From contig NZ_CP089312.1 of the NCBI RefSeq assembly GCF_021545335.1, positions 3,472,001 through 3,536,000 of the forward strand: a DNA stretch of 64,000 nt, read 5' to 3'. Position numbers and translations under genes: made by a program. The stretch is from Streptomyces sp. GQFP. GTDB lineage: Bacteria > Actinomycetota > Actinomycetes > Streptomycetales > Streptomycetaceae. Shown here one piece after another: positions 33,416-44,100 of the stretch. The notes under the pieces are model-generated. The model did no database searches. It was not told the origin of the DNA and saw only the letters and a list, made by a program, of their open reading frames with translations. How positions within the stretch are numbered: position 1 is the first letter of the stretch; each line of letters starts with the position of its first letter.

Positions 33416-34120
33416 ATGACGGCTCCAGGCGCAGGAACGGGCACAGGCACTGTGTTGGTCGTGGAGGACGAACCGAGCATCGCGGACGTCCTCGCCATCG
33501 CCCTGCGCTACCACCGCTTCGAGGTGATGGTCGCGGGCACCGTCCGTGAGGCGCTCACGCTCGCCGAGCGCACCCGCCCGGACGTCGCCCTGCTCGACAT
33601 CATGCTGCCGGACGGCGACGGCCGGGCCCTCGGGCGTGAACTGCACGCCCGCAGGCCCGAGTTGGCCCTCGTCTTCCTCACCGCGCGGGACGCTCCGGGC
33701 GAGATCGTCGGCGCCCTCGGCTTCGGCGACGACTACATCACCAAGCCGTTCAACATCGATGAGGTGGTCGCACGGATCACCGCCGTGCTGCGGCGGACCC
33801 GGCCCGTCGACGTGCTGCCGCAGCGGCCTCCGCTGCGGTACGGCGATCTGGAGCTGGACGAGTCGACGTACAGCGTGCACCGCGCGGGCGGCACGGTCGA
33901 GCTGACGCCCACGGAGTACGCGCTGCTGCGGTTCCTGGTGCGCAACGGCGGGCGGATCGTGCCGAAGGAGCAACTCCTGCGGCATGTCTGGCAGTACGAG
34001 CACACGCCTCCCGAGTCGACGGTCGTCGAGACGTACATCAGCTATCTGCGGCGCAAGCTCGACGCGCTCGGACCGCCGGTGATCACCACTCGGCGCGGTG
34101 TCGGGTACGGGCTGGCATGA
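33416..34120 (+). CDS. OmpR/PhoB-family response regulator
   Basis: 234 residues. The receiver domain has the acidic pair in LVVEDEPSIADV, the phosphoacceptor Asp61 in VALLDIMLPDGDG, and the Lys in DDYITKPFNIDEVV. The C-terminal winged-helix DNA-binding domain covers ELTPTEYALLRFLVRNGGRI through VETYISYLRRKLDA and TTRRGVGYGLA. It is coupled to the histidine kinase by ATGA overlap. Divergent from the MMPL exporter, which may be a target. Confidence 0.95.
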   Translation: MTAPGAGTGTGTVLVVEDEPSIADVLAIALRYHRFEVMVAGTVREALTLAERTRPDVALLDIMLPDGDGRALGRELHARRPELALVFLTARDAPGEIVGALGFGDDYITKPFNIDEVVARITAVLRRTRPVDVLPQRPPLRYGDLELDESTYSVHRAGGTVELTPTEYALLRFLVRNGGRIVPKEQLLRHVWQYEHTPPESTVVETYISYLRRKLDALGPPVITTRRGVGYGLA

Positions 34121-35658
34121 GCCTCTTCGGGATCGGGGCGAGGTGGGGGCGGGCCTTGGGGCCGGGCTGGGGGCGCACCTTCCAGTGCAAGCGCGGGATC
34201 CACTCCCTGCGCGTGAAGCTCACGCTGGCCAATGTGGCGCTGCTCGCGCTCGGCATCGTCGTGGCGAGCGGTGTGAGTGTGATGGGGATGCGGCTGTATC
34301 TGCTGGACAGCGTCGACACGCAGTTGATGAGCACGCGGGACTCGATCGGGGGGTCGCGGGTCACGTTGGAGCAGATCGACTCGCTTACCGCGTTCGCCGC
34401 GCTGACGGACAGGTATCGGTCCGTCTCTGGGGGCGGGGACAGTGGCGGTGGTTCGTCCGGGGTCGGGTCCGCCAACGCCGACTCTCTTGTGTCCGACGGC
34501 ATCTTCGTCGTCATCGGCAAGGGCGGGCGGGCCATGACCGTCGCCGGGTTCGCGCCCACCGACGATCAGCGGGCCCTCGTCGCCGCCGTGTCCGACCCGG
34601 CCGCCCTCGCCCGTGACGACGCGCCGCACGACATCCGTGTGCGGCACGCTCCGTACCGTGTCACCGCCGCCCATCTCGCCGACGGTTCGACCGTGCTCCT
34701 GGCGACCTCGACGGACGCTCTGCACGACGTCCTCGGCAAGGCGCTGAAGCTCGATCTCGCCGTCGGGACGCTGCTGCTGGCCCTGCTCGCCGTGCTCACG
34801 ATGTTCAGCGTGAGCCGTCGGATGGCGCCTCTGGAGGACATGGTCGAGACGTCGACGGCCATCGCCGAGGGCGATCTGACCCGGCGGGTGCCGTCCAGTC
34901 GGGAGGCCACCCTTGAGGTCGAGCAGTTGCGGGTCGCCCTCAACACCATGCTCCATCAGGTCGAGTCGGCGTATCGCACGCGCGAGCGCAGTGCGGCCCA
35001 GCTGCGGCGGTTCGTCGCCGACGCCTCGCACGAGTTGCGTACGCCGTTGTCCGCGATACGGGGCTATCTCCAGCTGTACGACAAGGGGATGCTGACGGAT
35101 CCGGTGGAGCGGCGGCGGGCGTGGGACCGGATGAACGGTGAGGCGGATCGTATGGGGCGGCTTGTCGACGAGCTGCTGACGCTGGCTCGGCTCGATCAGC
35201 GGCCCGAGCTGCGGTTGCGGAATGTGGATCTGAGCCGGTTGGTGCGGGACGTGGCGGAGGATCTGCGGGTGCAGGAGCCGGAGCGGCCGATCAGTGTGTC
35301 CGCGGAGGGGGCGTTGCTGGTGCGGGCGGATGAGTCGGGGTTGCGGCAGGTGTTGGGGAATCTGGTGGGGAATGTGCGGACGCATACGGCTGGGGATGTG
35401 GCTGTGCGGTTGGGGGTTGAGCGGGTGGGTGGGGTTATGCGGGTGTGTGTTGCGGATGAGGGGCCGGGGGTGGCGGAGGAGGATGCGGGGCGGATTTTTG
35501 ATCGGTTCTTTCGGGCGGGGGGTGGGGCTGGGAGTGGGTTGGGGTTGGCGATCGTGCAGGGGGTTGTTCTGGCGCATGGGGGGTCTTTGGATGTGCGGAC
35601 CGCGCCTGGGGAGGGGTTGGCTGTGACGGTTAGCTTGCCGGAGCGGGGGGTTTGCTGA
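34117..35658 (+). CDS. HAMP-domain sensor histidine kinase
   Basis: 513 residues. First helix about 35-55 (LTLANVALLALGIVVASGVS), extracytoplasmic sensor to about 200 with a Gly/Ser linker, second helix (LAVGTLLLALLAVLTMFSVS), then HAMP (PLEDMVETSTAIAEGDLTRR). The H-box is FVADASHELRTPLSAIRGYL with His305; the N-box is LRQVLGNLVGNVRTH; the G-boxes are VADEGPGVAEEDAGRIFDRF and GAGSGLGLAIVQG. Membrane-bound partner of the regulator just upstream. Over roughly the last 300 bp third-position G replaces C (runs of TTG, GTG and GGG) and differs visibly from the first 1.2 kb. Confidence 0.95.
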   Translation: MSLFGIGARWGRALGPGWGRTFQCKRGIHSLRVKLTLANVALLALGIVVASGVSVMGMRLYLLDSVDTQLMSTRDSIGGSRVTLEQIDSLTAFAALTDRYRSVSGGGDSGGGSSGVGSANADSLVSDGIFVVIGKGGRAMTVAGFAPTDDQRALVAAVSDPAALARDDAPHDIRVRHAPYRVTAAHLADGSTVLLATSTDALHDVLGKALKLDLAVGTLLLALLAVLTMFSVSRRMAPLEDMVETSTAIAEGDLTRRVPSSREATLEVEQLRVALNTMLHQVESAYRTRERSAAQLRRFVADASHELRTPLSAIRGYLQLYDKGMLTDPVERRRAWDRMNGEADRMGRLVDELLTLARLDQRPELRLRNVDLSRLVRDVAEDLRVQEPERPISVSAEGALLVRADESGLRQVLGNLVGNVRTHTAGDVAVRLGVERVGGVMRVCVADEGPGVAEEDAGRIFDRFFRAGGGAGSGLGLAIVQGVVLAHGGSLDVRTAPGEGLAVTVSLPERGVC

Positions 35659-35710
35659 GGGGGGTTCGGTTGTCGGGTGCGGGTTCGGTTGTCGGGTGCG
35701 GGTGCGTTGT

Positions 35711-35974
35711 GGCTTTTTGCGCAGTTCCCCGCGCCCCTTATCGGGCCGGTCTTCGCCTGCGGGTGCGTTGTGGCTGATCGCGCAGTTCCCCGCGCCCCTA
35801 AAAGCCCGCCCGGCCGCGGGCCCGGTGGGGGCTGATCGCGCAGTTCCCCGCGCCCCTAAAAGCCCGCCCGGCCGCGGGCCCGGTGGGGGCTGATCGCGCA
35901 GTTCCCCGCGCCCCTAAAAGCCCGCCCGGCCGCGGGCCCGGTGGGGGCTGATCGCGCAGTTCCCCGCGCCCCTG
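35711..35974. repeat. 58-bp tandem repeat array
   Basis: CTGATCGCGCAGTTCCCCGC begins at 35774, 35832, 35890 and 35948: three full identical 58-bp units plus a partial fourth. A degenerate copy lies at about 35711-35740 (TTTTTGCGCAGTTCCCCGCG), and just before it are two copies of GGTTCGGTTGTCGGGTGC. The whole 35659-36011 interval between the kinase and the convergent substrate-binding protein is filled with these repeats. The core GCGCAGTTCCCCGCGCCCCT recurs in inverted orientation at 19384-19403. It can fold (CCCGCCCGGCCGCGGGCCCG) and may serve as a terminator region. Confidence 0.9.
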
Positions 35975-36011
35975 AAGGGCTCGCCCCTTCGGGGCGCCCT
36001 TTAGTCTCGTC

Positions 36012-37568
36012 TCAGATCCAGCCCAGGCTCCAGAGGCGGAAGACCCCGGTGCCGTCCGAGAGGTACTGGCCGCCGCCGACGTCCTCGCTGCTGATGACGT
36101 ATTCCTTGCGCTGCCAGAGCGGGATGACGGGGACGTCCTGGGCGATCTCCTGCTGGAGGGAGCGGAAGTCCTGGGCGGCTCGGGTGCGGTCGGCGTAGCG
36201 GCGGCTGTCCAGGATGAGCTGGTCCACCGTTTTGCTGGCGTAGCCGTTCTTCATGCTGTTGCCGGTGCCGACGAGCGGGCCGGTGAAGGTGTCCGGGTCG
36301 GGGAAGTCGGCGACCCAGCCGACTGCGTAGGCGTCCAGTTTTCCGGCCGCGTACCGCTTCTGGTAGTCGGTCCACTCGTAGCCCTTGACGGTGACCTTGA
36401 ACAGGCCGCCCGTCTCCAACTGCCGCTTGAGCAGGGCCGCTTCCTCGGCGGCGGCGCCGCGTCCCTCGGCGTAGCCGTAGGTGAAGCGGACCGGGAGGGT
36501 CACGCCGGCCTCGGTGAGCAGGGCGCGGGCCTGGGTGACGCTGGGGCGGGGGTAGGCGTCGAAGAACGAGGTGGTGTGGCCGGTGATGCCCGCCGGGATC
36601 AGTGAGTAGAGGGGGTCGGCCGTGCCCTCGTACACCGTGCTGACGAGTTCCTCCCGGTTGATCAGCCAGGCCAGGGCGCGGCGGACGAGCGGGTCGTGGA
36701 GGGGGGAACTCGTACGGACGTTGAGGATCAGGTTGCGGGTCTCGGCGCTGTCGTCCTCGATGACGCGCTGGCCCGGGTCGCTGGGCGAGAGGCCGGCGAG
36801 GACCTTGGGCGGGAGCTGGCGGGTGGCGACATCGATGCTCTTCGCCTTCCATACTTTGTCGAGGGCGGTCGGGTCGGCGTAGTAGCGCAGGAGGATGGGC
36901 CGGCCGGTGCTCTGCACGGCGCCCTTGTAGCTGCCGTTGGGGTCGAGGACGGCCTGCTTCTCCTTCGTGTACGACTTCAGGACGTACGGTCCCGTGCCGT
37001 CGGCGCCCGTGTCGGTGCGCAGGCCGTTCTCCGGGTAGCGCTCGCGGTCGACGATCGCACCGGCCCCGGTGGCCACCTTGAACGGGAAGGTGGCGTCGGG
37101 CGAGTTGAGGTGGAAGGTGACCGTGAGGTCCTTGGCGTCGACCGAGCGGAGGGTGCCGAGGAGGGAGGCGGGGCCGACGTCGGAGTTGATGCGCTTGACG
37201 CGCTCGAAGGAGAACCGCACGTCCTCGGCGGTCATCTTCCGGCCGCTCGGGAAGATGAGGTCGTCGCGCAGGGTGCAGACGTATGTGCGCAGGTCGGAGC
37301 CCTTGAAGGAGCAGCTCTTCGCCGCGTCCGGGACGGGGGTGGACCCGCTCGGCTCATAGGTGAGCAGTGTCTGGAAGACGTTGCTGAACAGGGCCCAGGA
37401 GCCGGCGTCATAGGCGCCGGCCGGGTCGAGGGAGGTCACGTCGTCGGTCGTACCGACGGTGATCGTCCTGTCGTTGTCCTCACCGTCCGGCATCAGCTGC
37501 CAGGCGACCGCGCCCGCGGCGGCCACGATGAGAAACGCCGCGAGAATCCGTATGCGTACCGAGCGCAT
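36012..37568 (-). CDS. peptide/oligosaccharide-type ABC substrate-binding protein (SBP family 5)
   Basis: 518 residues. An uncleaved or cleavable N-terminal helix (IRILAAFLIVAAAGAVAWQL) has no lipobox Cys. The family 5 body includes TITVGTTDDVTSLDPAGAYD, RDDLIFPSGRKMTAEDVRFS, FHLNSPDATFPFKVATGAGA, DPLVRRALAWLINREELVST and VGWVADFPDPDTFTGPLVGT. ATG at 37568 sits behind GGGGAGGG. No permease or ATPase genes are adjacent, so it is an orphan binding protein or works with a distant transporter. Confidence 0.92.
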   Translation of the reverse strand: MRSVRIRILAAFLIVAAAGAVAWQLMPDGEDNDRTITVGTTDDVTSLDPAGAYDAGSWALFSNVFQTLLTYEPSGSTPVPDAAKSCSFKGSDLRTYVCTLRDDLIFPSGRKMTAEDVRFSFERVKRINSDVGPASLLGTLRSVDAKDLTVTFHLNSPDATFPFKVATGAGAIVDRERYPENGLRTDTGADGTGPYVLKSYTKEKQAVLDPNGSYKGAVQSTGRPILLRYYADPTALDKVWKAKSIDVATRQLPPKVLAGLSPSDPGQRVIEDDSAETRNLILNVRTSSPLHDPLVRRALAWLINREELVSTVYEGTADPLYSLIPAGITGHTTSFFDAYPRPSVTQARALLTEAGVTLPVRFTYGYAEGRGAAAEEAALLKRQLETGGLFKVTVKGYEWTDYQKRYAAGKLDAYAVGWVADFPDPDTFTGPLVGTGNSMKNGYASKTVDQLILDSRRYADRTRAAQDFRSLQQEIAQDVPVIPLWQRKEYVISSEDVGGGQYLSDGTGVFRLWSLGWI

Positions 37569-37731
37569 CGGTGTGCCCTCCCCAGGACCCCCTGCACAGG
37601 TCACTCCCCTGTGGTGTAGATCACCTAACCACAGGAGTTTCGGGTGGGGGAAGGGACTTCTTGCGAGATGGGAAAGACGTTACCGACGGTCTGTTTCCGG
37701 CCGGTTTCCCAGCCGGGGGCACCGGCCGCCG

Positions 37732-38058
37732 TCACAGCTTGACGGCGACAACTACCGCTCCCGCAAGGGCACTTGCGACCAGAGCCGCCCACCAGCGCAC
37801 GTCCCGGAACGGGGCCTGGCCTGTACTGCCCCTGGACAGGCCCGCGAGGCGTTCGGCGGCGGGCGCGATGCCGAGCAGGACATAGGCGCGGAGCGCTCCC
37901 TCGACCCAGTCCATGTCGGGGAACCCGTCGAAGAGGACGACGGCCCAGGCGCCCACGAGGACTCCCGCCTCGAACCACAGGCTGTTGACGGCCTTGGCGG
38001 ACCTGACCGCGAGGAAGGCGAGCACCGCGAGCAGAGCGACGAACACGATCGAAATCAC
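37732..38058 (-). CDS. small multi-pass membrane protein downstream of RHS gene (candidate immunity protein)
   Basis: 108 residues, about four transmembrane helices: SIVFVALLAVLAFLAVRSAK, FEAGVLVGAWAVVLFDGF, VEGALRAYVLLGIAPAAERL and WWAALVASALAGAVVVAVKL. GTG at 38058 is preceded by AGGGG. It lies 90 bp after the RHS-repeat gene in the same direction, with a strong hairpin between. Position immediately downstream of a polymorphic-toxin-like tip, small size and membrane location fit an immunity protein against a membrane-active toxin; this is inference. No family recognised. Confidence 0.65.
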   Translation of the reverse strand: MISIVFVALLAVLAFLAVRSAKAVNSLWFEAGVLVGAWAVVLFDGFPDMDWVEGALRAYVLLGIAPAAERLAGLSRGSTGQAPFRDVRWWAALVASALAGAVVVAVKL

Positions 38059-38080
38059 TGCGCACCCCTGGAAGTACGAG

Positions 38081-38108
38081 CCGGGCGAGGCGTTTCCGCC
38101 TCGCCCGG
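38081..38108 (-). terminator. perfect 12-bp hairpin between RHS gene and downstream membrane protein
   Basis: CCGGGCGAGGCG (38081-38092) pairs perfectly with CGCCTCGCCCGG (38097-38108) around TTTC. Either a terminator of the RHS transcript or a partial read-through element that adjusts expression of the small membrane gene starting at 38058. Confidence 0.7.
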
Positions 38109-38148
38109 CGAGTTGACGTTCACTCACATAGAGCTGGTACCGCTGGTG

Positions 38149-41100
38149 TTACCTGCTCGGCTTGATGGTCAGCCACGGGTAGTAGAGCCAGCCGTAGGAG
38201 ACCTTGATGCCGATGGTGATCTTCACCTTGGGCTTGGGCAGGGCCGCCGCCACGATCAGCGCCGTGCCGAAGGCCTTCACGCTCAGGCCGATCGCGCTCA
38301 CCGCGGCGGCCAGGATGGCGGCGTAGCCGGACGGGACAAGAGTCGTGGCGAAGACCGTGAGCGAGGTTCCGCCCCTGCTCAGCGCCTTGCCGATCTTCTT
38401 GGCCTTCTTGTCCGTGAGCTTCTTCGACGCCTTCTTCCACCAGCGCTTGCCGTCGAGGTCATGACCCGTGACCGGGTCGGCCGGGTAGCCGTAGTGGTTC
38501 GGCGACCCGTCCACGACGCTGTCGGTCTGCAGGAAACGACCCGTCGTGGCGTCGTAGAGCCGGGCACCCATCAGGGTGTGGCCGCCGACCGTGCTCGTCG
38601 CGCGCTGGTGCACACCGAGCCAGCCGTAGGCCGTGGCGACCGTGCCGTCGAGTGCGTTGCCGTACTCGTCGAAGTGCTGGACGGTGCTGGCGACGGTGGT
38701 GTCCAGCGGTTGCTGGACCGTGATGTCGCCGTGGATGTTGGACAGTTGGAGCACCGTGGAGCCGCTCGCCGAGGTGGTGGCGACCAGGTCTCCGGACAGG
38801 TCCCGGACGTTGCGGCTGACGGTGTCGCCGGTCTTGGTCCAGGTGGAGCGGTCACCGTCGCCGCCGTAGTGGCTGGTCGTGGTGGCGCTGGTGGTCCAGG
38901 TGCCGTCGGTGGCCTGGGTCTGGGCGGTCTGGACGGCGAGGCGTCCGGCTCCGTCCGTGGTCCAGGTGTTGCGGCTGGTGCCGACGGTCTCGGAGGCGAC
39001 CAGGTCGTTGGTGAAGTACGACAGGGTCGCGGTGCCGTTGGCGGTGGTGCGGCCGAACGCGTCGTACACGTAGCCGGAGTTCACCAGACGGTCGGCGCTG
39101 TCGTAGGTGTACGACGTGGTGGCCGTGGTGGTGTCGTCGGTCGTGGCGCTGTCGCAGTCGTCCGACGTGGCCGTCAGGGCGGTGCGGTTGCTGTTCGCGT
39201 CGAAGGTGTAGGCGCGGGTGGCGCAGCCGCTGGCGGTGGTGTCGGCGGCCTTGGTGAGGCGGCCGGCACTGTCGTAGGTGTAGTCGGTCTGGGTGGTCGA
39301 ACCGTCGGTCTGGGTGTGACCGGCCTGGCGGCCGGTGGCCGTGTAGCCGGCGGTGTCGGAGGCGATGGTGGTGCCGTCGGCGGTGGTGTACTCGCGGCCG
39401 GTCTCCTGGCCGGTCGGGTCGGTGTTGACGGTGAGGGTGTGGTCGCCGGGCAGGGTCTCGGAGGTGAGGGTGCCGTCGGCGTCGTAGGTGCCGGTGAAGG
39501 TGCCCGCGACCGAGTCGGTGAGCGTGGTGAGGCTGCCTGCGGTGTTGTAGGCGTAGGTGACGGTGGAGGGTGCCGAGTCGGTGGTCTTCACCGGCCGGTC
39601 GAGCAGGTCGTACGAGGTGGTGCTGGTGTTGCCCGCGCCGTCCGTGTAGGTGAGCTGACGGCCGAGCGAGTCGTAGCCGTACGCGATGGTCTGGCTGTTG
39701 GCGGTCTGGGCGGCGATGCGTCCGTTGGCCGTGTTGTAGGTGAAGGTGGTGGCGGGGGTGGCCGTGCCCGTGCCGCCGGTGACGGCGGTGCTGGTCAGCC
39801 GGCCCGCGGCGTCGACCGTGTTGGTGGTCGTGCGGGTCACGCTGTTGGCGGTCTCGGCCTTGGTCGCGATCTGGCCCCAGCGGTCGTAGGTGTAGACCGT
39901 GGTGACCGCCTCGGTGGGGTTGGTCCCGCCACCGGTGATCGCCGCCGCCGGAGCGGTCTTGCAGAGCAGCCCGGCGAAGATCGCCGAGGAGCAGGTGCCC
40001 GTGGCGTCCGCGCTGTAGTAGGTGTACGCCAGGGTGCCCGCGTCCGAGCCGGACGAGGCGGCGGTGCGGGTGGTGGCCACCCGGCCCGCGCTGTCGTACG
40101 TCGTGACTACGGCCGAGGCGTTGCCGCCCGAGACCGCCTTCTCCTCGCCGGTGGTCCAGTCGTAGGTGGTGGTGGTCGTGCTGGTGTCGGCGTCGGTGGC
40201 GTAGCCGGGGATCGCCGCGCCCGTCACCGCGGAGGTGACCAGGCCGGAGACGGCCGCGCCGCTGGTCCGGTTCTCGTCGTAGGTGTACGCGGTGTGCGTA
40301 CGGGCCGGGATCACGGTGCCCGCCGCCAGGGTGGACTCGGCGGTGGAGCCGGTCAGTTCGGCGGCGAGGGTGACCTCGTGCAGCGGGCCGTACTCGTCGG
40401 TGAGCTGCTTGCCGTCCGCCGAGTACTCCGAGACCGTGGCCAACTGCTGGGCGCGGTCCGCGGTGGACAGGTCGGTCAGACCGAGCCCGGCCAGCTCGTC
40501 GGCCGCGCCGGAGGCGGTACCGAGCGCCAACTCACGGTTGGCGGCGGTGAGTTCGGCGACGGTGTTGCCGTAGTCGTCGTACTCGGTCGTGGTGATCGAG
40601 CCGCCGGGGCCCGCGGTGTTGGTCTCCTCGCCGTTGGCGTTGATGTAGGTGACGGTCGCCCGCGAGTACGCGGTCGAGGTGAGGTCGCCGCCCGTGCTGG
40701 ACGACGGGACCGAGTCCGCCGGGAAGACCGCGGTGGCGTCGGTCGGTGCCTCGTCCTGCGCCCAGGTCGCCGTGGTGGCGGCGTCCATCTGGTACGGGGC
40801 GGTGGTGCCGGAGAGCGGCACGTCGTAGACGACCGTGGTGGCCGCCGTACCCGACGTGGTGCTCGCGGAACCCTCGGCCAGACCCGGGCGGGAGGCCTTG
40901 AGCAGCATGCCGGTGCCCGAGGTCAGCGCGGAGCCGGCCTTGCCGTAGGTGAACGTCCAGGGGAGTTCACCGGGCTGGGTGTACGTGGCGATCCGGCCGT
41001 CGGAGTCGTAGGTGTACTCCGTCTTCAGCGCGGGGCTGACGCGCGGGTCCCACACCTGACGCAGCTGGCCGGAGGTGTTGTACGCGTACGACGAGACGGT

Positions 41101-44100
41101 CTCGGCGGTCGCGGCGGATCCACCGGGGAGGGTGGTCCACAGCTTGACCGAGGAGACCTGGCCCGCGTAGTTGCCGAGCGCGCTGGAGGTGGCCGTGGTG
41201 GCCGTCGCGTAGACGTACTCCAGGACGCGGCAGCCCTTCGTGGCCGGGGTGGCCTGGCAGGTGGCCGCCGTGACCGCGCCGGTCGGCGAGATCACGTACT
41301 TCGGACGGGCCTGCGTCTCGGTGCCGACCGTGACGGTCTCCGAGGCGACCGTGACGGTGGTGTTGTCGGACGCCGACGCCGACGAGGACAGCGTCCAGGT
41401 CGTCGCGGCGGTGGCCGCCTTGGCGAACACCGTGGAGTTGCCGTCAGTGTCGGTCAGGGTGAACGACGACCCGCTGAGCGTGCCGGTCAGAGTCAGGAAC
41501 TCGGCCCCGGTCTGCGGCGCCCAGCCGCCGGTGCTGGTCGCGGTGAACGCGACGGCGCCGCCGTCCGCGCTCAGCAGCTCCACGGACGTGCTCGACGTCT
41601 TGCGGACCTGCGTGTACGCGCTGCCGAAGGTGTCGATCAGCGAGGTCCAGCCGGGACCGTAGATCTCCGCCTGGCCCTCGGTGTCGGTGTCGTTGGCCCG
41701 CGACGAGTAGGTGCGGTCCGCGCTCGCCTCGAACGCGAGGGCGTCCGTGGCCGACAGCGTGAAGTCACCGGTCAGCTGGTTGACCTGGCCCGGACCCACC
41801 TGGGCGGCGGGCGCGGTACCGGCGTCACGGTCGAGCGTGACGTCGACGGTCTGCGAGTACCCGGTGGTGGTGCCGTCGGTGAACGCGGCACGCAGCTGGA
41901 TGACCCCGTCCTCGGTGAGCGAGGAGACCGTGTTCCAGACCAGCTTGGTGGCGGTGCCGCTGGTGACGGCGACCGGCCAGGCGGAGACCGCGGAGCCGGA
42001 AGCGGTCACGTCGCCCACGGGCACGGTGTGCCAGGAGTCGGTCTCACCACGCCGGTACTGCCAGGTGGCACCCGTGTAGGTGGACAGCCCCTTGGCGGAC
42101 AGGGTCAGGCGGCGGGCGGTGGTGTCACCGGCGGCCGGAGACAGGATCGCCGCACCATCGGCGCCGACGCCGAACGAGTAAGCGGTGGTCGCCGTCGACA
42201 GGTTGCCGCCGGAGTCGATGGTCCGCGCGTACAGCGTGTGCCAGCCGTTGGCCGGGTCGATGCTGATCGTCTGGGAGTCGCCGCCGGTGCCGTTGGTGGT
42301 GTCGAGCTTCTTGTTGGGCAGGGACGAGTCGTCCAGGCCCCACTGGAAGCCGGCCCCGTCCGTGGAGGAGGTGTCGAGGGTGCAGGACACGGCGGCGGAG
42401 GCCTTGGCGGTCCAGCCGTTCTCCGTGTACGTGTCACAGGTGACGGTCGGTGCGACCGGCTTGGCCGTGTTCAGCACGAACGTCGTGTAGCCGGTCCAGG
42501 AGCCGTAGTCGGTCCCGTCGTACGCCCGCACGCGGTACCGCAGATGGCTGCCCGAGGGGAAGGCGCTGGCCGAGGGGATCGTGAACGGCACCTGCGACCC
42601 GGAGGCCACCGAGACGGACGTACCCGTGTAGGTGTACGTGGTGTCGGCGTACGTCGGGTCCGGGGTGATCTCGAACTGGGCCTTGGTCTTCGACCCGTCC
42701 GGGTCGGTCACCTTGGCCGACAGCGTCGGGTTGAGCGAGGTGACGTACCGCTTGCCGTTGTAGGCGTTGACCTGCGAGGGCGCGATCGCGGCCGAACTCG
42801 GCACCGCCGGGTAGGAGTTGTACGTCACGGTCAGGTGGGGCTCGGTGGAGCCGTCGCCGGAGACGTAGTTGGCGGAGCGGTAGCGGCGCCAGGTGGTGGA
42901 GTCGGTCTCCGAGGCGCCCGCGATGCGCACACCCTGGTTGGTGGAACCGTCCGCCCACGCCTGCACGATGGCGTCGACGTCGAAGTTGACCGTGCCGGCC
43001 GGGCAGGAGTCGCTGTAGCCCTTGGCCGCCGTGCTGGTGACCGCACCGGTCGCGGTGGTGGCGGGCTGGTCGCCCCAGGTGATCGCCGACGAGGTCCAGG
43101 ACCCGGTGATCCGCCGCACCTGCGTACCCGCGCCCGAGGTGTCGCACGTCGAGGAGTAGTACGAGTACAGCGCCAGGTTGGTGTCGGTGATGTGCTTGCC
43201 CTTGAAGGCCGACACATCGAACTTCATGTAGGCGCGGGCCTTGGTGGTCCCCGCGTCGTACGTCCCCGACTTCAGCTCCTCCGAGGAGATCTGCGAGTCG
43301 GTGTAGTTCGTCGCGACCCAGGTGTCGGTGGTGACGGCGAGGGTGGTGGTCGGGTCGACCGTGACCGGGTAGGTCAGCTTGTTCTCGGTGAAGTAGTCGG
43401 CGTCCGGGGTGAGAACCAGGGTCTGCGACCCGTCCTCGGCGGTCTCGACCTTCGTTTCGACCCTGGCCTGATACTTCGACTCGCCGGACTTACGGTCCTT
43501 GGAGGAGTCCCACATCATCGGCGCGGGCGCCTCGGCGACCAGCTTCCCGGCCGAATCCTTCAGCAACAGGTGCCCGGAATCGGCCACCGACAGGACAAGT
43601 CCCTTGAGCCGCATCGGTATTCGGTATTCGAGGGGCCCCTCGGGTGCCTTCTCCAGGACCACGTTCTGGCTGAAGCCCTGCGACAGCGCCGTGACGGTCA
43701 GGGTCTCGCCGTCACCGAGGTCGTAGGAGGCGGTGTCGTCCTTCACCGACGGTGTGGGGAGCTTGGACTCCCAGCCCATCCCGAACGACCGCGCACCCTT
43801 CGTCACCGACGCCAGCGCGGTGTCCCCACCGTCGGAGACCGCGATGTCCGCCGCCGCGACCTCCGGCTCCAGGGCGCTGCCTTCATCGGACAGGGCGGTG
43901 TCGATGTTCCGCCAGACGCCATCCACCTGCTGCCGGATCGGTGCCGCGTACGTCGACGTCTGCAACTGCCCGTTCGGCAGCGCGTACGTCGTCGAGCTGG
44001 CCGAACGCTCCGACAACACCTCGATCTTCCGGCCCTGCGTACGGGCCATCAGCAGCGCCGCGGCCGTCGAATCCGCCGACGACGCACCCGACTTGGCCGA

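Noticed and set aside
35774..35974. CRISPR array
   Set aside because: The 58-bp units are contiguous and identical with no variable spacers, so this is a simple tandem repeat.
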